Positions 10,084-22,686 of a stretch of DNA of 64,000 nucleotides are shown piece by piece. How positions within the stretch are numbered: position 1 is the stretch's first letter; every line of letters begins with the position of its first letter. The position numbers and the translations under genes are program-made. The stretch comes from Pseudevernia furfuracea (taxonomy: Eukaryota; Ascomycota; Lecanoromycetes; Lecanorales; Parmeliaceae). The notes below the pieces were generated by a model. That model saw only the letters and a list, made by a program, of their open reading frames with translations. It had not been told where the DNA came from and ran no database searches. The DNA lies in assembly GCA_022315425.1 (NCBI GenBank), contig JAIUPT010000034.1:124001-188000 (forward strand). The letters run 5' to 3'.

Positions 10084-13000
10084 TATGGCTGCGTGGTAGC
10101 TGAGAGGCAAAGGCTGGGAGCTGCTGTGAGTATGGACGTCGAAGAAGAAGAATGATGGTAGGAGATGGCTAGAAGACCGCTTCTAGGAGACAAGAAGAAG
10201 AAAGAGCTGAAGAGGGTGGGACCATGAGATTGAAGCTCCAAACAGGCGGTAGCAGAGCCCCGCCTGAATTAAGTAGGAAGGATAGGAGTAGAGTAGGTAT
10301 CATGATAGCGTACTCGTAGATCTGCATCGGCACTTGTGCTCTAGCTTTAGCTTTCACCAATCAAGCAAGAGGGGGAGCTCTGAAGATGGGGTAAATTGGG
10401 GATGCATTCGCGCTACGCTTTTCCCATCGCTGCTGGCCAGACCAAGGCCTCCTGCCCCATGATGCAAGGAACGGAAGGCCGGCATCCATCCCAGCAAGAT
10501 AATGCGATTCTGCCACCAATGAAAGAGTGATTTAATTGACACTCTGGTGAAGAGAGAAAGCTGCAGAGGGAAAGGGTGTAAGGAAATTTCGGATTAATGG
10601 AGGTTATGAATTGGCCGAGGGGTTCTAGGTAGGTCACTTGTAAGGTAGGTTACTAGGTATAAGGTTACCCCAGACGGCACCAGGTTTCTCCCCGGCGCCC
10701 GCGCTAATATCTAGTTTCATCTCTAGACTTATTTCTACCTAGTCTTATTCCTACCTAGTCTTATTTCTACCTAGTCTTATTTCTAGTATGGGTCCGAAAT
10801 AATAAATCGGTAAACGGCAGGATTCCGCTGTTGGTCAATCGTCTATCGTCTGGCTTGAAACTTGAAAAGAGCTGCATATCCCCACTTACTCTACCTTACC
10901 ATTGGCTTCAATATCATGCATCCTCCACGTGTTCCTGCCGTCTTATCTGTTCAACGGCTCCGTTTCTCTACCTGTTTTATGCGCGCAACAAAGTCATCAG
11001 CTTCTTGATGGGAACCTGGCACCTGCAGGATGGGCATACTCAAATGCTAAGGCACTTACATCCACCCAATTATTGAACACTCTGGCTCTGCGGCATCCCT
11101 TCGTTTGTCCCGAATTTCACGCTCGATAGTGCCCGCGACGGCGCGAAACTAGCAAAGAAAAATATTGCTCTGTAACGGATCGGATATGGGCTCGGATGTA
11201 GGTACTGCCTACTGATTTTGGTGCTAAATGTTGACTATGAGTCTAGTGTGAGATTTGAGTTCGAGCTTGAAAACCGCTGAAGGGATCTAGATATCTAGAG
11301 AGACAGCCACCTAGCCACAGGTCCGCTCCGCTTTGGGTTGTGTGCGGGGAAATTAGCGCTGTACGGAGTACACCGGTCTCCGTGACTAGAAATCCTCATG
11401 AACACCGCACAATCCATCACATCTCGTGCGGCCGTAAGACTACTTTAACAGCTGCTGAAAAGGCTCGTGATGTCTGTCATCCAATCATTCTCCCAATATC
11501 TTATTGTTTCATTGGATGCCGATTTTTTTTCTTTTGTGTCTACATCTGCCATCCACTGTAGTTCTAGTCTCAAAGTGGTCGCCGTGTTGTGACAATTGCC
11601 ACCCTTGGTGCTTGATAGCTTCTTCTTATGCAGCCATTTGGTGTAGCTGACCAAGCTGCCTTCACCGCGCTTACGCACTCGAAACCATTGAGGCCATCTG
11701 ATTTCTCCAGGCGTGGGATGCGAAAGAATCCGAGCCATACAAATCACAGGGCCAATGATGGGGGACAGCTTTGAAAGAGCTAAGCTAGTGAGCAAACCAG
11801 CGATGATCCCGCAACCTTACCGATCAATACAAGCAACCTCATACAAACAACCTGCGTAGAAAGTCAACGTATCATACATCTCCTCTAATATCAAAGCACT
11901 GCTGATAAGCAAAGGCGCACGCCTTTGCAGTCTCACGCATATGTACACACCCACGCGTATCCTTCAAGACATCGACCTTTCTTAAAAGATAGCATTAACA
12001 GCAATGAGGGATATGGGCAAGATGTTCCTGTTGGGCTATGAATCCATCGAGGTAAGGTACATGTCCCCAATTTTTGATAGAGATTTCCTCGTAATCCCAG
12101 CGGGTACTGCCTAATCAGTCTACTCTGTGTTTAAGCGCCGGCGGTTATACTCTTTCTAAAAACTACACGTTCGAAACAATCCGTGCAGTCGCCCTCAAAC
12201 AAGGGACGAGGTGGCTTTCGGGCAACAAGCGCCAAGAAATCTCCAAGACCCGTAACCCGTAACCCGCAATAACTCGACACTTGTTGGTGTTATGATCTTG
12301 ATTTCGCGGTGAAAGATGTTCTCCTTTTCGGAAAGCTTTGATGGCCTACGTAGCAACGCCTTCGGATCTCACGAGGGTGGCTCGGCTCGCGGGTGACAGA
12401 ACTGCGCCTGATTCCTATTCTTTCCCCAGTACAGAAGCTGCATCTGCATTGCATGGTAAGCACATCAGCAGGGCGCTCATGAGCTAACTGTAAACAGGAG
12501 ATATGACGTCCAATGATCGTTATAGGCGGCAAGACCTGTGGGATCTCCAGAGTGGTACTAAGTATACAGGGCCTGTCGAAACATCGGCAACGTCAGCTTC
12601 AGCTCAGGTCCCTGCAGATATCTCTCCTGGGCTGCCTCATCGTTGAGTATTGTATGCAAAGTAGTTGGCGGCAGGCAAGGCTAGCGAGGCTCTGAACCCC
12701 CAGAATTGGTCCAGCTAGAACAATGGAGCCCGTTGCGGAAATTTTCTCTGGCCAACTGGCTATGACCCATACTGACCGATATTTGGTCCGCGAGGTTTAA
12801 CAGCCTTATCAAGCTGTAGGCATAGCGCCCCTGCCTGCCCGCCTCAGTCTATTTTGAGTTATTTCCAGGAAAAAAATTAGACGCCGACAGTAGGGCCTGT
12901 TCTGCAACGCAAGCTGCAAATCTTCAGCCTCAGCCGCTGTGGATCAATTATCACAATGAACAAGTCAACTAAACAGAGGTAGGATATCTCGAGGGAGGGT

Positions 13001-14728
13001 GGTAAGCACTCTTCCCAGTCTAGTAGGTGTTGGACGATCTTTTGTGCGGGAACGCGTCTCCTTTGCGCCACGTCGCAATTCTCAACCAATCCCGCGTCCT
13101 TTTTTTTTTTATCTTTTCTTTTTTTCTTGGTACGTACCAAGCGATTTGGTTATCAACCCATGCTCAGAAAAAATCAGGCAAATATAGCAGGACGCCTAGA
13201 CCCTGGGACTACAATTCCGGCAAGTGCCGACATTCCTTAGCACAAGGCAGACCCACTGGGAGTTTCCAGAGACAACATTGTTTGCAAGTCTCATCGAGGA
13301 ACTAGGCCCTAGGGTCCCACGAATCTTCTTTGCACCCACCCGTCACGACGCCGGTTTGCGTGATGTGTAATTTTCTTGTGGAAGATGGAATTGCTCACCA
13401 TCCAAAATCATCGTCCTCCAATCGACCCTGCCGACTTCGTTGCAAATGGAGTGGTGTTAGCCGGGAGTGACCGAGGTACACGAAACGACGCCGAAAATGA
13501 TCAGATGCAGGTGGGCGCGAGACTTTTCCGATCCTGAAGCTTTCGCCGTGTCAGTTCACATATGCAAAGCTGTCAAAAAAATAGTAATGCTGGTTTGAGT
13601 AAAGACGAGATCCCTGGGCCAACGTCGCGGACGAGCGCGACAAGCCCCTCGCGGTCTTGAGGGAGTTCCAGTCAAAGCAGAAAACTGAAACTTGGCGTGG
13701 AGAAGATCAATATTCGCGACTGTTCTGGAAGTGTCTTAGGAAGCTCGGAGACAATGGCGCTTATCTTTGAAGACTGGCCGCGCATGTTTGCCAGATGTGG
13801 CGACTATGGATCCATCACCAGCGGCTCATCCCATGTCATCATCAAGGTCAGATTGTCCGTACGATTTTCCGTCCGGCAAAGACTCCATCAGCCCCCTCGC
13901 CCATTAAAAAAAACATGAAGGCAGCCAGCCATGAAGCTTCCAAGCCACCAGTCCGGCTCCAGACTCTGCGCGCCTTCATGAAATGAAGAAGATGGCATGA
14001 TGAATGGAGAGATGTGCTTTTTTGCTTCCGGAGGAAGTTCGACGGGAATTAGGCAAAAGGGGTTTGGAATGCGGCGGGCATAGTTGACAGCCCCTCAAAC
14101 AGTCCTTTTCCTTCGGAGAGGGTTGTAAAGTGTGAAGGATTGATAGAATAGAATAGACTTTGACTGTTGGGAGCAGGACTTGTCGTAGGGGTCTGGCGAT
14201 GCTTTCTTTTCCCTGCCGGGAGTATCATGCTTTGGCCCTTGTCGATTTTCATGTTGAGGTAACAGGATGACAATACAGTTTCCTCAAAGGGAGTGATTTA
14301 AAATACCCTGATGCAAACTACCAAAGATATTGAGCAGACATGGATGATGGTGAAGGTCGCAAAAGAGATATGGCCCTTTTTTTCTTGCCAGTTGTGATTT
14401 TCCCGGTCTTCCGGACAACTCATCCCGCTCCAGCGGGTTCTCGAGTCGAGTTGTTAGTATTAATAAGATCAACATTGTACACTCTCCCATTAAAACATTA
14501 CTTTGAAAAAATACCGGCCGCGAAAACGAGCAACCCACTGAACCCACGGCTTACTTCAAGTCACCGAGTAGTCCATGTGGCTCCAGGAAGCATTCACGAA
14601 ACAAGATTTCCTTGCGTTGCAAATCGGTCGCTTGAAGCCCACCAAGCGGTTACATATATCATCACAGAATAGACTCATTTCGGTTCATCACTCTCACGTG
14701 GCTCCAGCCTGACCCGATAACAACCAAC
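10084..14728. other. 4.6 kb gene-poor region
   Basis: The first few hundred bases are the acetate transporter promoter. Beyond that I see no open frame with splice sites or recognisable motifs on either strand. It contains a 16-bp tandem repeat (10723-10786), poly-T and poly-A runs near 13100, and scattered short frames. A lineage-specific gene or a non-coding RNA cannot be excluded from sequence alone. Confidence 0.5.
10723..10786. repeat. 16-bp tandem repeat, four copies
   Basis: Four consecutive units of ctagtcttatttctac lie head to tail, with single-base differences in copies 1 and 2 and in the last base of copy 4. Just upstream (10627-10668) is a looser taggtaagg-rich stretch. No coding potential. 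Confidence 0.9.
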
Positions 14729-16607
14729 TCAGAAACTGTACGAGCGAAAAATATCCCCCCACGGAAGCAGCGACGTCCTAGAAAGGGGGAAACCTCTGAT
14801 TAGTCCACCGTGCCTGATACCTTGTAGGGATGGATGTCCGGGGCCACTGACCAGCCAATCTATCATAGCATTCTCCGTCATAATAGTCCGATCGAATGTC
14901 GGCATCTGTAGGTAAAGGGTGATGTGACAGGGGTAGGAATCGTTCGACGCGGTATTACACACGAGGTTCAGGTTTGGAACCGTGGATATTCCCAGAGCTG
15001 TCAAGCAAATTAATCAAGGAGCTTGTGGCATGCGCGAGGGACGTGAGGAAACATACTGTAATCGTACGCAGAGGTATAACCCATATCTTGCCGATATTGC
15101 AGACCGAGGTTGATGGAGGAGTCGCCGTTGGCGTCGATGAGGACCATTCTCGAGTAGCCCCTTTGAAGCGCGTCCGTCACGCCGAAACTCGGGTCGTAGA
15201 CTGCCATGTACAGCGAAGGAGATTGTTCCTGACTGGAAGTTTTGAGTGAGAAGGTGGCATTGTCTGGCATTGAGTCAGTGAACTGTTGTAATTTGAAGCA
15301 GGTAGGATCCCTTACAGTTGAAAAAGACCTGCAATGTCATGATATAGGTGGGTATGCTGGAAATCAAAGCCACAGATGGGCTGAAAGATAAGTAGCGGTA
15401 CGCTATGTTCTGCCAGACGAAATCTTCGACGACGGGAGACGACCAATTTTCACTGCAATTACAGGCCTGGCCCGGAACAAGCGCTTGTTGAGGTAAATCC
15501 TTACACATTGGAGTACTACCCGTAGCTTCGAGCCAGCCTAGGAAGCACTTGGTATAATTGACTGGGAGGATATGTGCTTGAGAGCTCCAGTCGAGTCTTT
15601 GGAAAAGTGTCACTGATGGGAATCTGGCTTCTGTCTAGATGATAATGTCAGAATATTACCGGACCCTAGAATGAGAGATTACTGACCACGATGTCTTGGC
15701 TGACTTCCAATAGCCTCTTGTTCAGTTGCGGATACCATAGAAAGAAGTATAATGCCGTCATCAAGGGGATGCTGAGGAGTACAGTCAGTGTAGTGTTGCC
15801 GAGATTTCTTCTGTATTTGCGATCGCCTAGTTGTATTATGAGCTTTAATCTTGAGACATGGCTGGCTTCGCTTGAGCATACCATGATATACAAAATCTAT
15901 GCTTACTAACCCCGAAAGCGCTATGAACACGAGTGCGCTGATTGAAACGAATGCGATCCGCACTTCCCGGCAAGGAAATCGAGCAGCCAAGCACAAAGAC
16001 GTAAAATGTATGACCAGGAATATTAAGTTCCATACTACGGTGTCATTGTGTGGTGTTGTTTGACGATCTGGACCAACGAAGTTTCGGAAAGGCGCGCGTC
16101 TTCCAAGTGCGACGGATGGCCTTGACAGGCGAAACCGATTTATGCTATTTTGGAATGTCTGCGATAGGTCTCTGCGGATGCCTGATAACGTTCGAGGTCT
16201 GTCCGTGTGCGCACTTTGATCATCTTCGTCTCCGATCTGTTCAATAGAAAAGTTGTCTTGCACAAGCGCTGTCGTAACGACCACGTTCGATTTCCCTTTG
16301 CTCTTTTCCACAGAGATAGCCCCAGAGCGTCTAACAAGGTCCTCGAGGGATTTCTGAGTAATCAGTAGGAGACGGAGAACCTTGGATTCAAGGATTGACT
16401 CACCAGTGTCTGTGATCGAGTTGCACTGAGAATGTAGCCTTCAATGCCCTGAAGAAAAATAAGCGGGGAACCTCAGCGGTCTATCTCATCAATTACGTTG
16501 TAGATCGAAGCTTCGATAACGACATCAGATCCTAGATGTTCCCTGATTCGTCTTCGCAAAGCCTCGAGACCAACTCCTCCTCCATTCACGAAGAATCCTT
16601 TTGACAT
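14729..16607 (-). CDS. Multispan membrane protein of unknown function, seven exons
   Basis: Exons 16497-16607, 16404-16448, 15907-16353, 15687-15842, 15316-15634, 15057-15263 and 14729-14997 join in phase to 517 aa. ATG 16607 starts MSKGFFVNGGGVGLEALRR. About 150 N-terminal residues are hydrophilic and partly helical. Hydrophobic segments follow: VVWNLIFLVIHFTSLCLAA, VRIAFVSISALVFIALSGL, LTVLLSIPLMTALYFFLWY and LISSIPTYIMTLQVFF. Between and after them are Cys-containing loops (QACNCSENWSS, LNLVCNTASNDSYPC) that look extracellular. Intron 3 (TTA|GTAAGC ... TTAAAG|CTC) is the least certain junction; a second donor 4 nt upstream is possible. I recognise no named family. Exon number and conserved-looking loops argue for a real gene. 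Confidence 0.6.
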
Positions 16608-16930
16608 AAATGAAACAAGTCCTTTTGCCGCCGACGTGTCAGAGGTTACCAAACACAATGTTCGTCAAAGAATTCGTGCAGGGGTAGGGATCGAATATAC
16701 GGGGCGCTGCGGCTTTTAGAGGTTTGAAGAATTCACAGGCCCAATGTTGAAGGTGGGATTCCAAAATTACGCCGCATGCAACTCATCGTTATGAGAATAT
16801 CTGTTATTAGGATTGGTGGATTGCGGTAAGGCTGTGCCTGCCTCAGTGGGGCTGAATGTCGGGACTATGCGCGCATTCAGGGGGTAATACCGCAGGCAGT
16901 GGTGCATATCTATGGCTGCATGTAAGCGGT

Positions 16931-17296
16931 TCAGCCTAGGTATGCTGGACTGTACCGCTGATGGTGGAAAGTGATAGGAGGAATTGTTTCATCATTCCCA
17001 GTGGGAGGAATAGATACTGTTTTTTGAGTGGCGCTTGATCCTGAGACAGAAGACTTGGTACCTGCGACAGCCATTAGGATCTGAGTGCTGTGCGGCGTGT
17101 TTGCGTCTATCCTGATAGTGCTTACCTTAGGGGTAAATAGAATAATAAGAAAGCATACTTGTAGACTCTGGGGTTGGGCCATCAGGCTGGTGGTCAAAAT
17201 AAATGGAAGTTCTTGCCGAGGTGGGCTAAGAGAACACCATGGGCGATTCACAAACGTAGATAATATCAAACTGAACAACTTGGTAGCCAGACTCAT
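16931..17296 (-). CDS. Possible small secreted protein (weak)
   Basis: ATG at 17296 opens MSLATKLFSLILSTFVN, a plausible signal peptide. The same frame is open to a stop at 16931-16933. A possible intron starts at a GTATGC site after residue 46. The Ser/Thr-rich end has no recognisable domain. It may be a short secreted protein or a chance frame. Confidence 0.22.
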   Translation of the reverse strand: MSLATKLFSLILSTFVNRPWCSLSPPRQELPFILTTSLMAQPQSLQVCFLIILFTPKVSTIRIDANTPHSTQILMAVAGTKSSVSGSSATQKTVSIPPTGNDETIPPITFHHQRYSPAYLG

Positions 17297-17974
17297 CTTC
17301 TCAAAACGTCTCGCTGTCAAGATCTCGTTCACAGTTCGAAGCGCCAAGACTACCACTTATCTTGACCACCACCATGTCTGATTGAAAAACAAGTCCCCGG
17401 AAGCGAGCCCCTAGCCTAGCACTCCTTTAGCGCACCAACCCGCTTACTCCTCACTTCTCCGGGCTCTATGCGCACGAATAATGGAACAATGACTTTGTAC
17501 AGACTGTTCGACAATAAGCCAATTGATTCGCAGAGATGTCGAGCCCGCTCTATCTTACATTCCATCCGAAACAAAAAGGTCGTGTCCTGTTGTCTGTAAT
17601 CTAGTCTGCTTCGAGCCTATGTGCATGTCTTGTCTGCACTGGCTACCAACTCAAGGTCGTAAGTATGTGTGTTTTGCAGAGAGGAAGCTTTGGTGGCTGC
17701 TGAACAATCCTCCGAGTCTGAACCTTCAGATATTGATACTGACCGCACGGCATGTAGTTTAGGCAGCAGGAAGTCATGGTTGAACGCAACTCCCCAGAAA
17801 GGTTCAATGCCTGCACACACATTCGTGGTAGCCCGGGTATCATGCAAGGAACACCATGGGTCAGAGCCTCAAGCAAGTAACAGCGATCCCCAGCACTGGA
17901 AGAGCATCTCAGGGTAAATATCAACACAGAAATCTTGGCACCATATTATCCTCGTCTACTAATTACCCTTTCAG

Positions 17975-18899
17975 AGGAGGAACCATTGCTCCAACCTACT
18001 ACATCCCCACCATCTCTCTGCAGTGAACCCTCAGCCAGCCAAACCTTCTACCTGGCCAATGGCGACAGAATCAGCTACTTAATCTGCAGTCCCGCTTCCG
18101 CCCCCGCCATCTTTCTCCTCCACGGCTGCCCTGGCTCCCGCATGGATGGACTGTTCTTCCACTCGCTTGCTGAGAAAATAGGCGCCAGGATCATCTGCGC
18201 AGACCGACCTGGTCTCGGCTTCTCTACTCCGTCACCGGACCGGAAGTTACTCGACGATCCTGACACCGTCGCCCAACTTGCACTCTCGGTTTGAACTCCT
18301 ATTGTGACCTAGGCTGGTCAGGCGGAGGATCCTTTGCGCTGGCATGCGCGAAAGCCCTGCCGAAGGAGCATTTAGTCCGAGTAAGCGTATTGGTAGGAAT
18401 GGGAGCGGCGGAAGCGGGCTTGGACGGCATGTGAACCATGGACAGGATCTGGTCACGCTTCACAGCATGGTTTCCCTGGTTCGTGCGTCTACTTCTCGAA
18501 TGGACCCTTGTGCGAAAAGCTCGGAATCCCGATCCCGAGGTTCTGCGACGCTATAGGAAGGGTCAGATGGAATCGATACGAGCGCAGGAGAAGAAAAAGA
18601 TGGAAGATCTGTTAGTGAATAACCTTGACGCGATGGGGGTTATGACCGAGGATATACGTCAGCACTTTCGACCGGGCGCCGACGATTTTGTTCGTGAAGT
18701 GCAGATCGTTATGGAGCCATGGGGGTTTAAATTGGAGGAGGTAGAGGCTGAGGTGATGCTCTGGTATTGGACGGCGGATATCAACGCGCCGGTTCGCGTT
18801 GGAAGAAAGGCGGAGTTAAAGGAGTACGCTAGGGAGACGCATTTCACGATCCATGGGCATCATGGACAGGAGATCCTTCTGGACTGTCTGAAGGACTGA
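17975..18899 (+). pseudogene. Broken alpha/beta hydrolase
   Basis: The frame from about 17975 reads EEEPLLQPTTSPPSLCSEP, then the fold start FYLANGDRISYLICSP, the oxyanion-hole region IFLLHGCPGSRMDG and ADRPGLGFSTP. After LAL (18285) a one-base deletion throws the frame; shifting it restores GLNSYCDLGWSGGGSFALA, whose G-x-S-G-G is the nucleophile elbow. The restored frame then meets an in-frame TGA at 18432-18434. It resumes with MDRIWSRF and runs to the C-terminal acid region WTADINAP and the catalytic-His region THFTIHGHHGQEIL, ending at 18897-18899. A 24-nt intron that would hide the shift is too short. No first exon with ATG could be placed upstream. Either a recent pseudogene or two sequence errors. 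Confidence 0.72.
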
Positions 18900-19242
18900 A
18901 GAGATTCTTCGGCCTGAACGCAAAACAGAAAATGGATGATTTCGCTTAGATTCGCGATCAGGTCACGTGATGCTGCCTAGAATCCTGCTCTTCATTAGCG
19001 CGTATGTCTGCCTACTAGTACTTTCATAGTCGTGTACATTGTGCTCAATTCTGATATCCATGAGTCATAGTACTTTGATACCTGCGAGTAGCAAATGCTA
19101 CATTGCAGCATATAACAGGCCCATACTTCCATTGCTCAGTCCCAATTATAAGCCCTCGCTCTGCATCCTTTCCCTCTTTCCCCTTTTCCCGTTTCGACAG
19201 AATCCAATCTACTCACAGCAGTCTCCACAAACATCTCTCAAC
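18900..19242. promoter_or_regulatory. Putative promoter of RBR ligase gene
   Basis: A 343-bp spacer becomes pyrimidine-rich (tttccctctttcccctttt at about 19170-19190), which is typical of fungal promoters near the start site. No core-promoter element can be assigned firmly. Confidence 0.35.
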
Positions 19243-20300
19243 ATGGCGGTCCGCACACCCACTCGCCTAACAAGGTCCTCGCCACCGAATATCAAGAAAT
19301 TTGAGTTCGACCGCGTCCGACGCTTCCACCAACGCCTATTGTTGCGAAGCAAGCGCTCATCACGTACACTTTCACTGCAACCAAAGCCTATAAAGACAGT
19401 CTCATTTCTCTTGCCAGAGCCACCGAGCAAATGCGACGTACACCACCAACGATGGGAAAGGGTATTGAGACAGCGGACTCGTACTCGAGAAAACTCCTTG
19501 AACCTTCAAGTAGAATCTCTCAGGCGCCCAAGCAAAACGTTCGCTTCCAGTGACAGGTTTCAGGAGTGCAGTATCTGCGCCGAGAGTAAGGGGAAGTAAG
19601 CAACTATACTCTCATCCATTATCAGGGACTCCGCTAAGCGATAAAAAGGCGTCGCTTCCCGGATTCTGAAGGAATCGGTCTATGCGGTCATGGCAGTAGC
19701 GTATGCAAAGCATGCATAGTTCGCTACACAACCAGTGAGCTCGAGCGCCATGGCGAATGGTCTCGCACATCCTGCATTGAATGCAAGCAAGGACTCGATC
19801 GAGACCACCTGTCATCCGTTCTTAGCCGCAAGGATATGGCAAGGTAGCTCTGGTTTAGTCAACCTCCTTGATCCCATGCTTGCTAAGAGATGCGAAGCCT
19901 CGACACAATCGTGACTCGTAAAAGTCAGGAAGCCCATCCCCACTTCCGCTTCTGTCTTTCCAGCGACTGCAACGCCGGCCAAATTCACCACGACCTCGCT
20001 AATCCCCGCATGACCTGTGAAGCGTGCGGCTTCCAATCATGTTTTAACCATGGTATACCATGGCATGAAAAGTACACCTGCGATAGCTACGACGATAGTC
20101 ATCCCGATGCTCCTTCGTTGCGAACGTCGGAAGAGAGAATCAGGACATCGGCAAAGCGATGCCCGGGCGAGGGATGTATGTATTACATCGCGAAAGATGG
20201 GGGTTGTGAACACATTTGGTGTTCGAGGTGTCAGCATAGTTGGAATTGGGGCTCTGTAGGGTTTGATGCTGCTAAAGAAGGGGAAACGGTTGAGAGCTAG
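19243..20300 (+). CDS. RBR-type (RING-IBR-RING) E3 ubiquitin ligase
   Basis: Exons 19243-19595, 19649-19843 and 19898-20300 join in phase to 316 aa. The N-terminal 100 residues are basic and disordered-looking. RING1 begins at ECSICAE at the end of exon 1 and continues with GLCGHGSSVCKACIVRY and TSCIECK. The IBR domain holds FCLSSDCNAGQ, MTCEACGFQSCFNHG and HEKYTC. RING2 reads KRCPGEGCMYYIAKDGGCEH, then IWCSRCQHSWNW; the Cys in DGGCEH (about residue 286) sits where RBR ligases carry ubiquitin as a thioester before transfer. RBR enzymes accept ubiquitin from an E2 in the cytosol or nucleus; substrate is unknown. The intron 2 acceptor (GCGAAG) is inferred from phase. The protein is short for the family and has no ariadne domain. 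Confidence 0.88.
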
Positions 20301-21937
20301 GGATTGCAGGCTGGTGTAGTGATGTCTTGGCGAGTTGCAGAGCATTCTTGTCAGGAGCGCAATGGAGAATTCGTCCACACGATATCTTGGGTACATGTCA
20401 ACGATAGCATTGATTTGTCCTCCCTTGCTTAGCTTGTGGTGCTTGAAGGGTCCTGGGTTCGACTGTAGAGTCAGCATGGCAGCTTCAAACAATGATGTAA
20501 ATTCCTTATAACGTGACCGGACTTTGTGAACAGCGGCTCGCTCTTGCCGCCACTCATCATGTCCTCCGTCCATGCCAACTCTGGATGCGAGCGGTTGGGT
20601 GGCTCCGACCTCGACTGTGTTTTTCGAAATACTTGTACTACTGAGAAACGCCGGAGTTCTACCGAGGGACGCTCCCTTAACCCAATATGGCTAGCCCCCG
20701 GTTTAGGGTCAAACTTCATATTTAGCGCTGAATTAGACCGATACGGTTTAGATTCTGATCTGTCTGAATCTACTGGCACACCTTGTGCCTGTCTCGCCTT
20801 TAGGCACAATTGTATAGCACTACTAGTAATTACATGCTGCCTAGCATCCTTGGAGAACCTGACTGATATTTAGACACCTGCAGTCTTCTTTTCCTCTTTC
20901 CGAACTAGACTAGGATGCACGTGCTCTCCTGCTATGCCTCTAACCCTCGAGGTCCTTCGTGCCCTCTAATACTGCAGCGACTACTGCTCTGGTCATCTGA
21001 CTGGTAAAAAATACTACACACGAACTTCGTACAGGGGCTTCGCATCGAGGCATGATACATGGCATAGGAGTCAGGGAGACGAGCCTCAAAGCTACATTGT
21101 GAAGACAAAACTGGCGATGCTAGTCTCAATGGTGGCTGCGTTACCATACTGCTATACTTTTGCGGACTCGACTACAAGCTAAGTCACGCAGACTATGAGG
21201 TCTGCACCAAGGACCATACTCTGAAAAACTCTCACCAGGACAAGCGAATGTCACATCGACAACATCACGTGTGTACAAGTTCAAACAGCAACTACTATTC
21301 ACCGTCCAAGGCACCACCCTCAAGATATTCGAGACTCTTCTCCACACTACAGTCCCAGACCTAATCATTCCAACCTTGAAAGTCACCATCGATTGTGGCT
21401 GGCGTCTCTAATACTCTATGTTCTCCTTATCGATATAGTCCTTCACGAAGGAACTTCGTCCGTGATATGTCAGGAGTAGTTTTATCACTACCTTCTTAAC
21501 TAGAAACAACAGATGCTAATGACAGCGTGACACCCTGATGCGGAGAGTGCAATGAATATTGATCATGGCCGCTAGCAGATTCGAGTTTCGCTACGACTTT
21601 GAGATGGGGGGGACGTCTGTAAGTATAGCGAGTGTTAAATGAAATGAGTCTTGTCGTCGTGCTTTTCCTTGTCCACTGCAAATGGTGAATAGATTGATGA
21701 TCTCTCATGCTGGAAATTGGGCTGGAATTCGGAGTGCTATATTCTTGGCTGCTGCCCATTGTGTCAGTGGCTACAGGATCTTTCTTGGGTATTGCAACAA
21801 CCATCGACATGATTCAGAAAAGGTCCGTGACCCAAGCATGACAGAGCCCACAGCTCCGAAGCACTGCCCATGCTAGCACTAGCTCCATCCAAATGTACTC
21901 GCATTGAGGACTGAAGGAACTGCCACTCCTTTGCCTC
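20301..21937. other. Intergenic region with no supported gene
   Basis: Open frames on both strands are short and lack motifs. A plus-strand stretch near 21270-21410 reads LLFTVQGTTLKIFETLLHTT followed by PDLIIPTLKV without a start codon; it may be a gene relic or chance. The right end carries pyrimidine-rich antisense of the acidic C-terminus of the next gene. Confidence 0.4.
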
Positions 21938-22686
21938 TCAATCCTCCATTACTGCATCCACGTGGCCCCCCTCTTTTTCTTCTTGCATTCTCTCATCGCC
22001 ATCCAGCTCCTCCTGCCCGTTTCCCTTAACAGCCTCCTCCTGTGCTCCTTCTTGCTTCTTCTCCTCATCCCCTTCCTCGTCCATCACCACCTCTCCTGCT
22101 CCCAGATTCCCATCTTCCTTATCCCCATTCTCGACAATTCTGTTCTTCAAGATGCACTCATTGACAGACTTGATTAGCGAGTAGTAAAGGGAGCCCATCG
22201 GATCACGTCCAGGGAGAGGGTAGTGGATTGCAGCCACATCGAATCCCATGATCCGGAATACCTCAAGCTGCCAGATGTCGTTTACTAAGACAATCGATCA
22301 GTATTCCACATGAACATGCTCAATGCAGGGATCGGGTAAATGCGGGGTCATACAGTAGAGCTTGATATTTTCTCCTACGTCGATCGGCGGACAGTTACGC
22401 ACGATGCTAGACGCCAGCTGCTCGTTTGCAACCTCGGAGAGCACGAAGGCCTTGTTGTCGAACACTAGCATATGTGAGAAAGTCTTTGGCTGTCAAGACT
22501 ATAGTGGGAAAGAAGCTTACCAACATGTTTGTGAGGTCCACTCATATCGTTTGACCATGGCTCATCAAGGGCATTAGGGCGGACAGCTTTGACCTCATTG
22601 TAGGCAAGGTTGATCTCAACGGGGCCGATGGCAAGAGCGAGCTTGGCGCGTAGAAGCTTGAGCTGGGGAGAGGTTGTTGCGGACAT
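21938..22686 (-). CDS. Hypothetical protein with acidic C-terminal tail
   Basis: Exons 22521-22686, 22354-22464 and 21938-22284 join in phase to 207 aa. ATG at 22686. The first 150 residues look folded (LRAKLALAIGPVEINLAYNE, KAFVLSEVANEQLASSIVRN, LNDIWQLEVFRIMGFDVAAI, DPMGSLYYSLIKSVNECI). The last 55 are Glu/Gly-rich and charged, probably disordered. No signal peptide or transmembrane helix, so cytosolic or nuclear. Family not recognised. Confidence 0.7.

Noticed and set aside
12877..13140. Minus-strand Lys-rich frame
   Set aside because: Lys run comes from a poly-T tract; no domain, no splice support.
18289..18312. Short intron that would mask the frameshift in the alpha/beta hydrolase
   Set aside because: Only 24 nt, too short for fungal splicing, and the sequence reads as conserved coding sequence in the shifted frame.
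20037..20573. Minus-strand 178-codon frame
   Set aside because: Largely antisense to the third exon of the RBR ligase; no ATG-supported homologous pattern.
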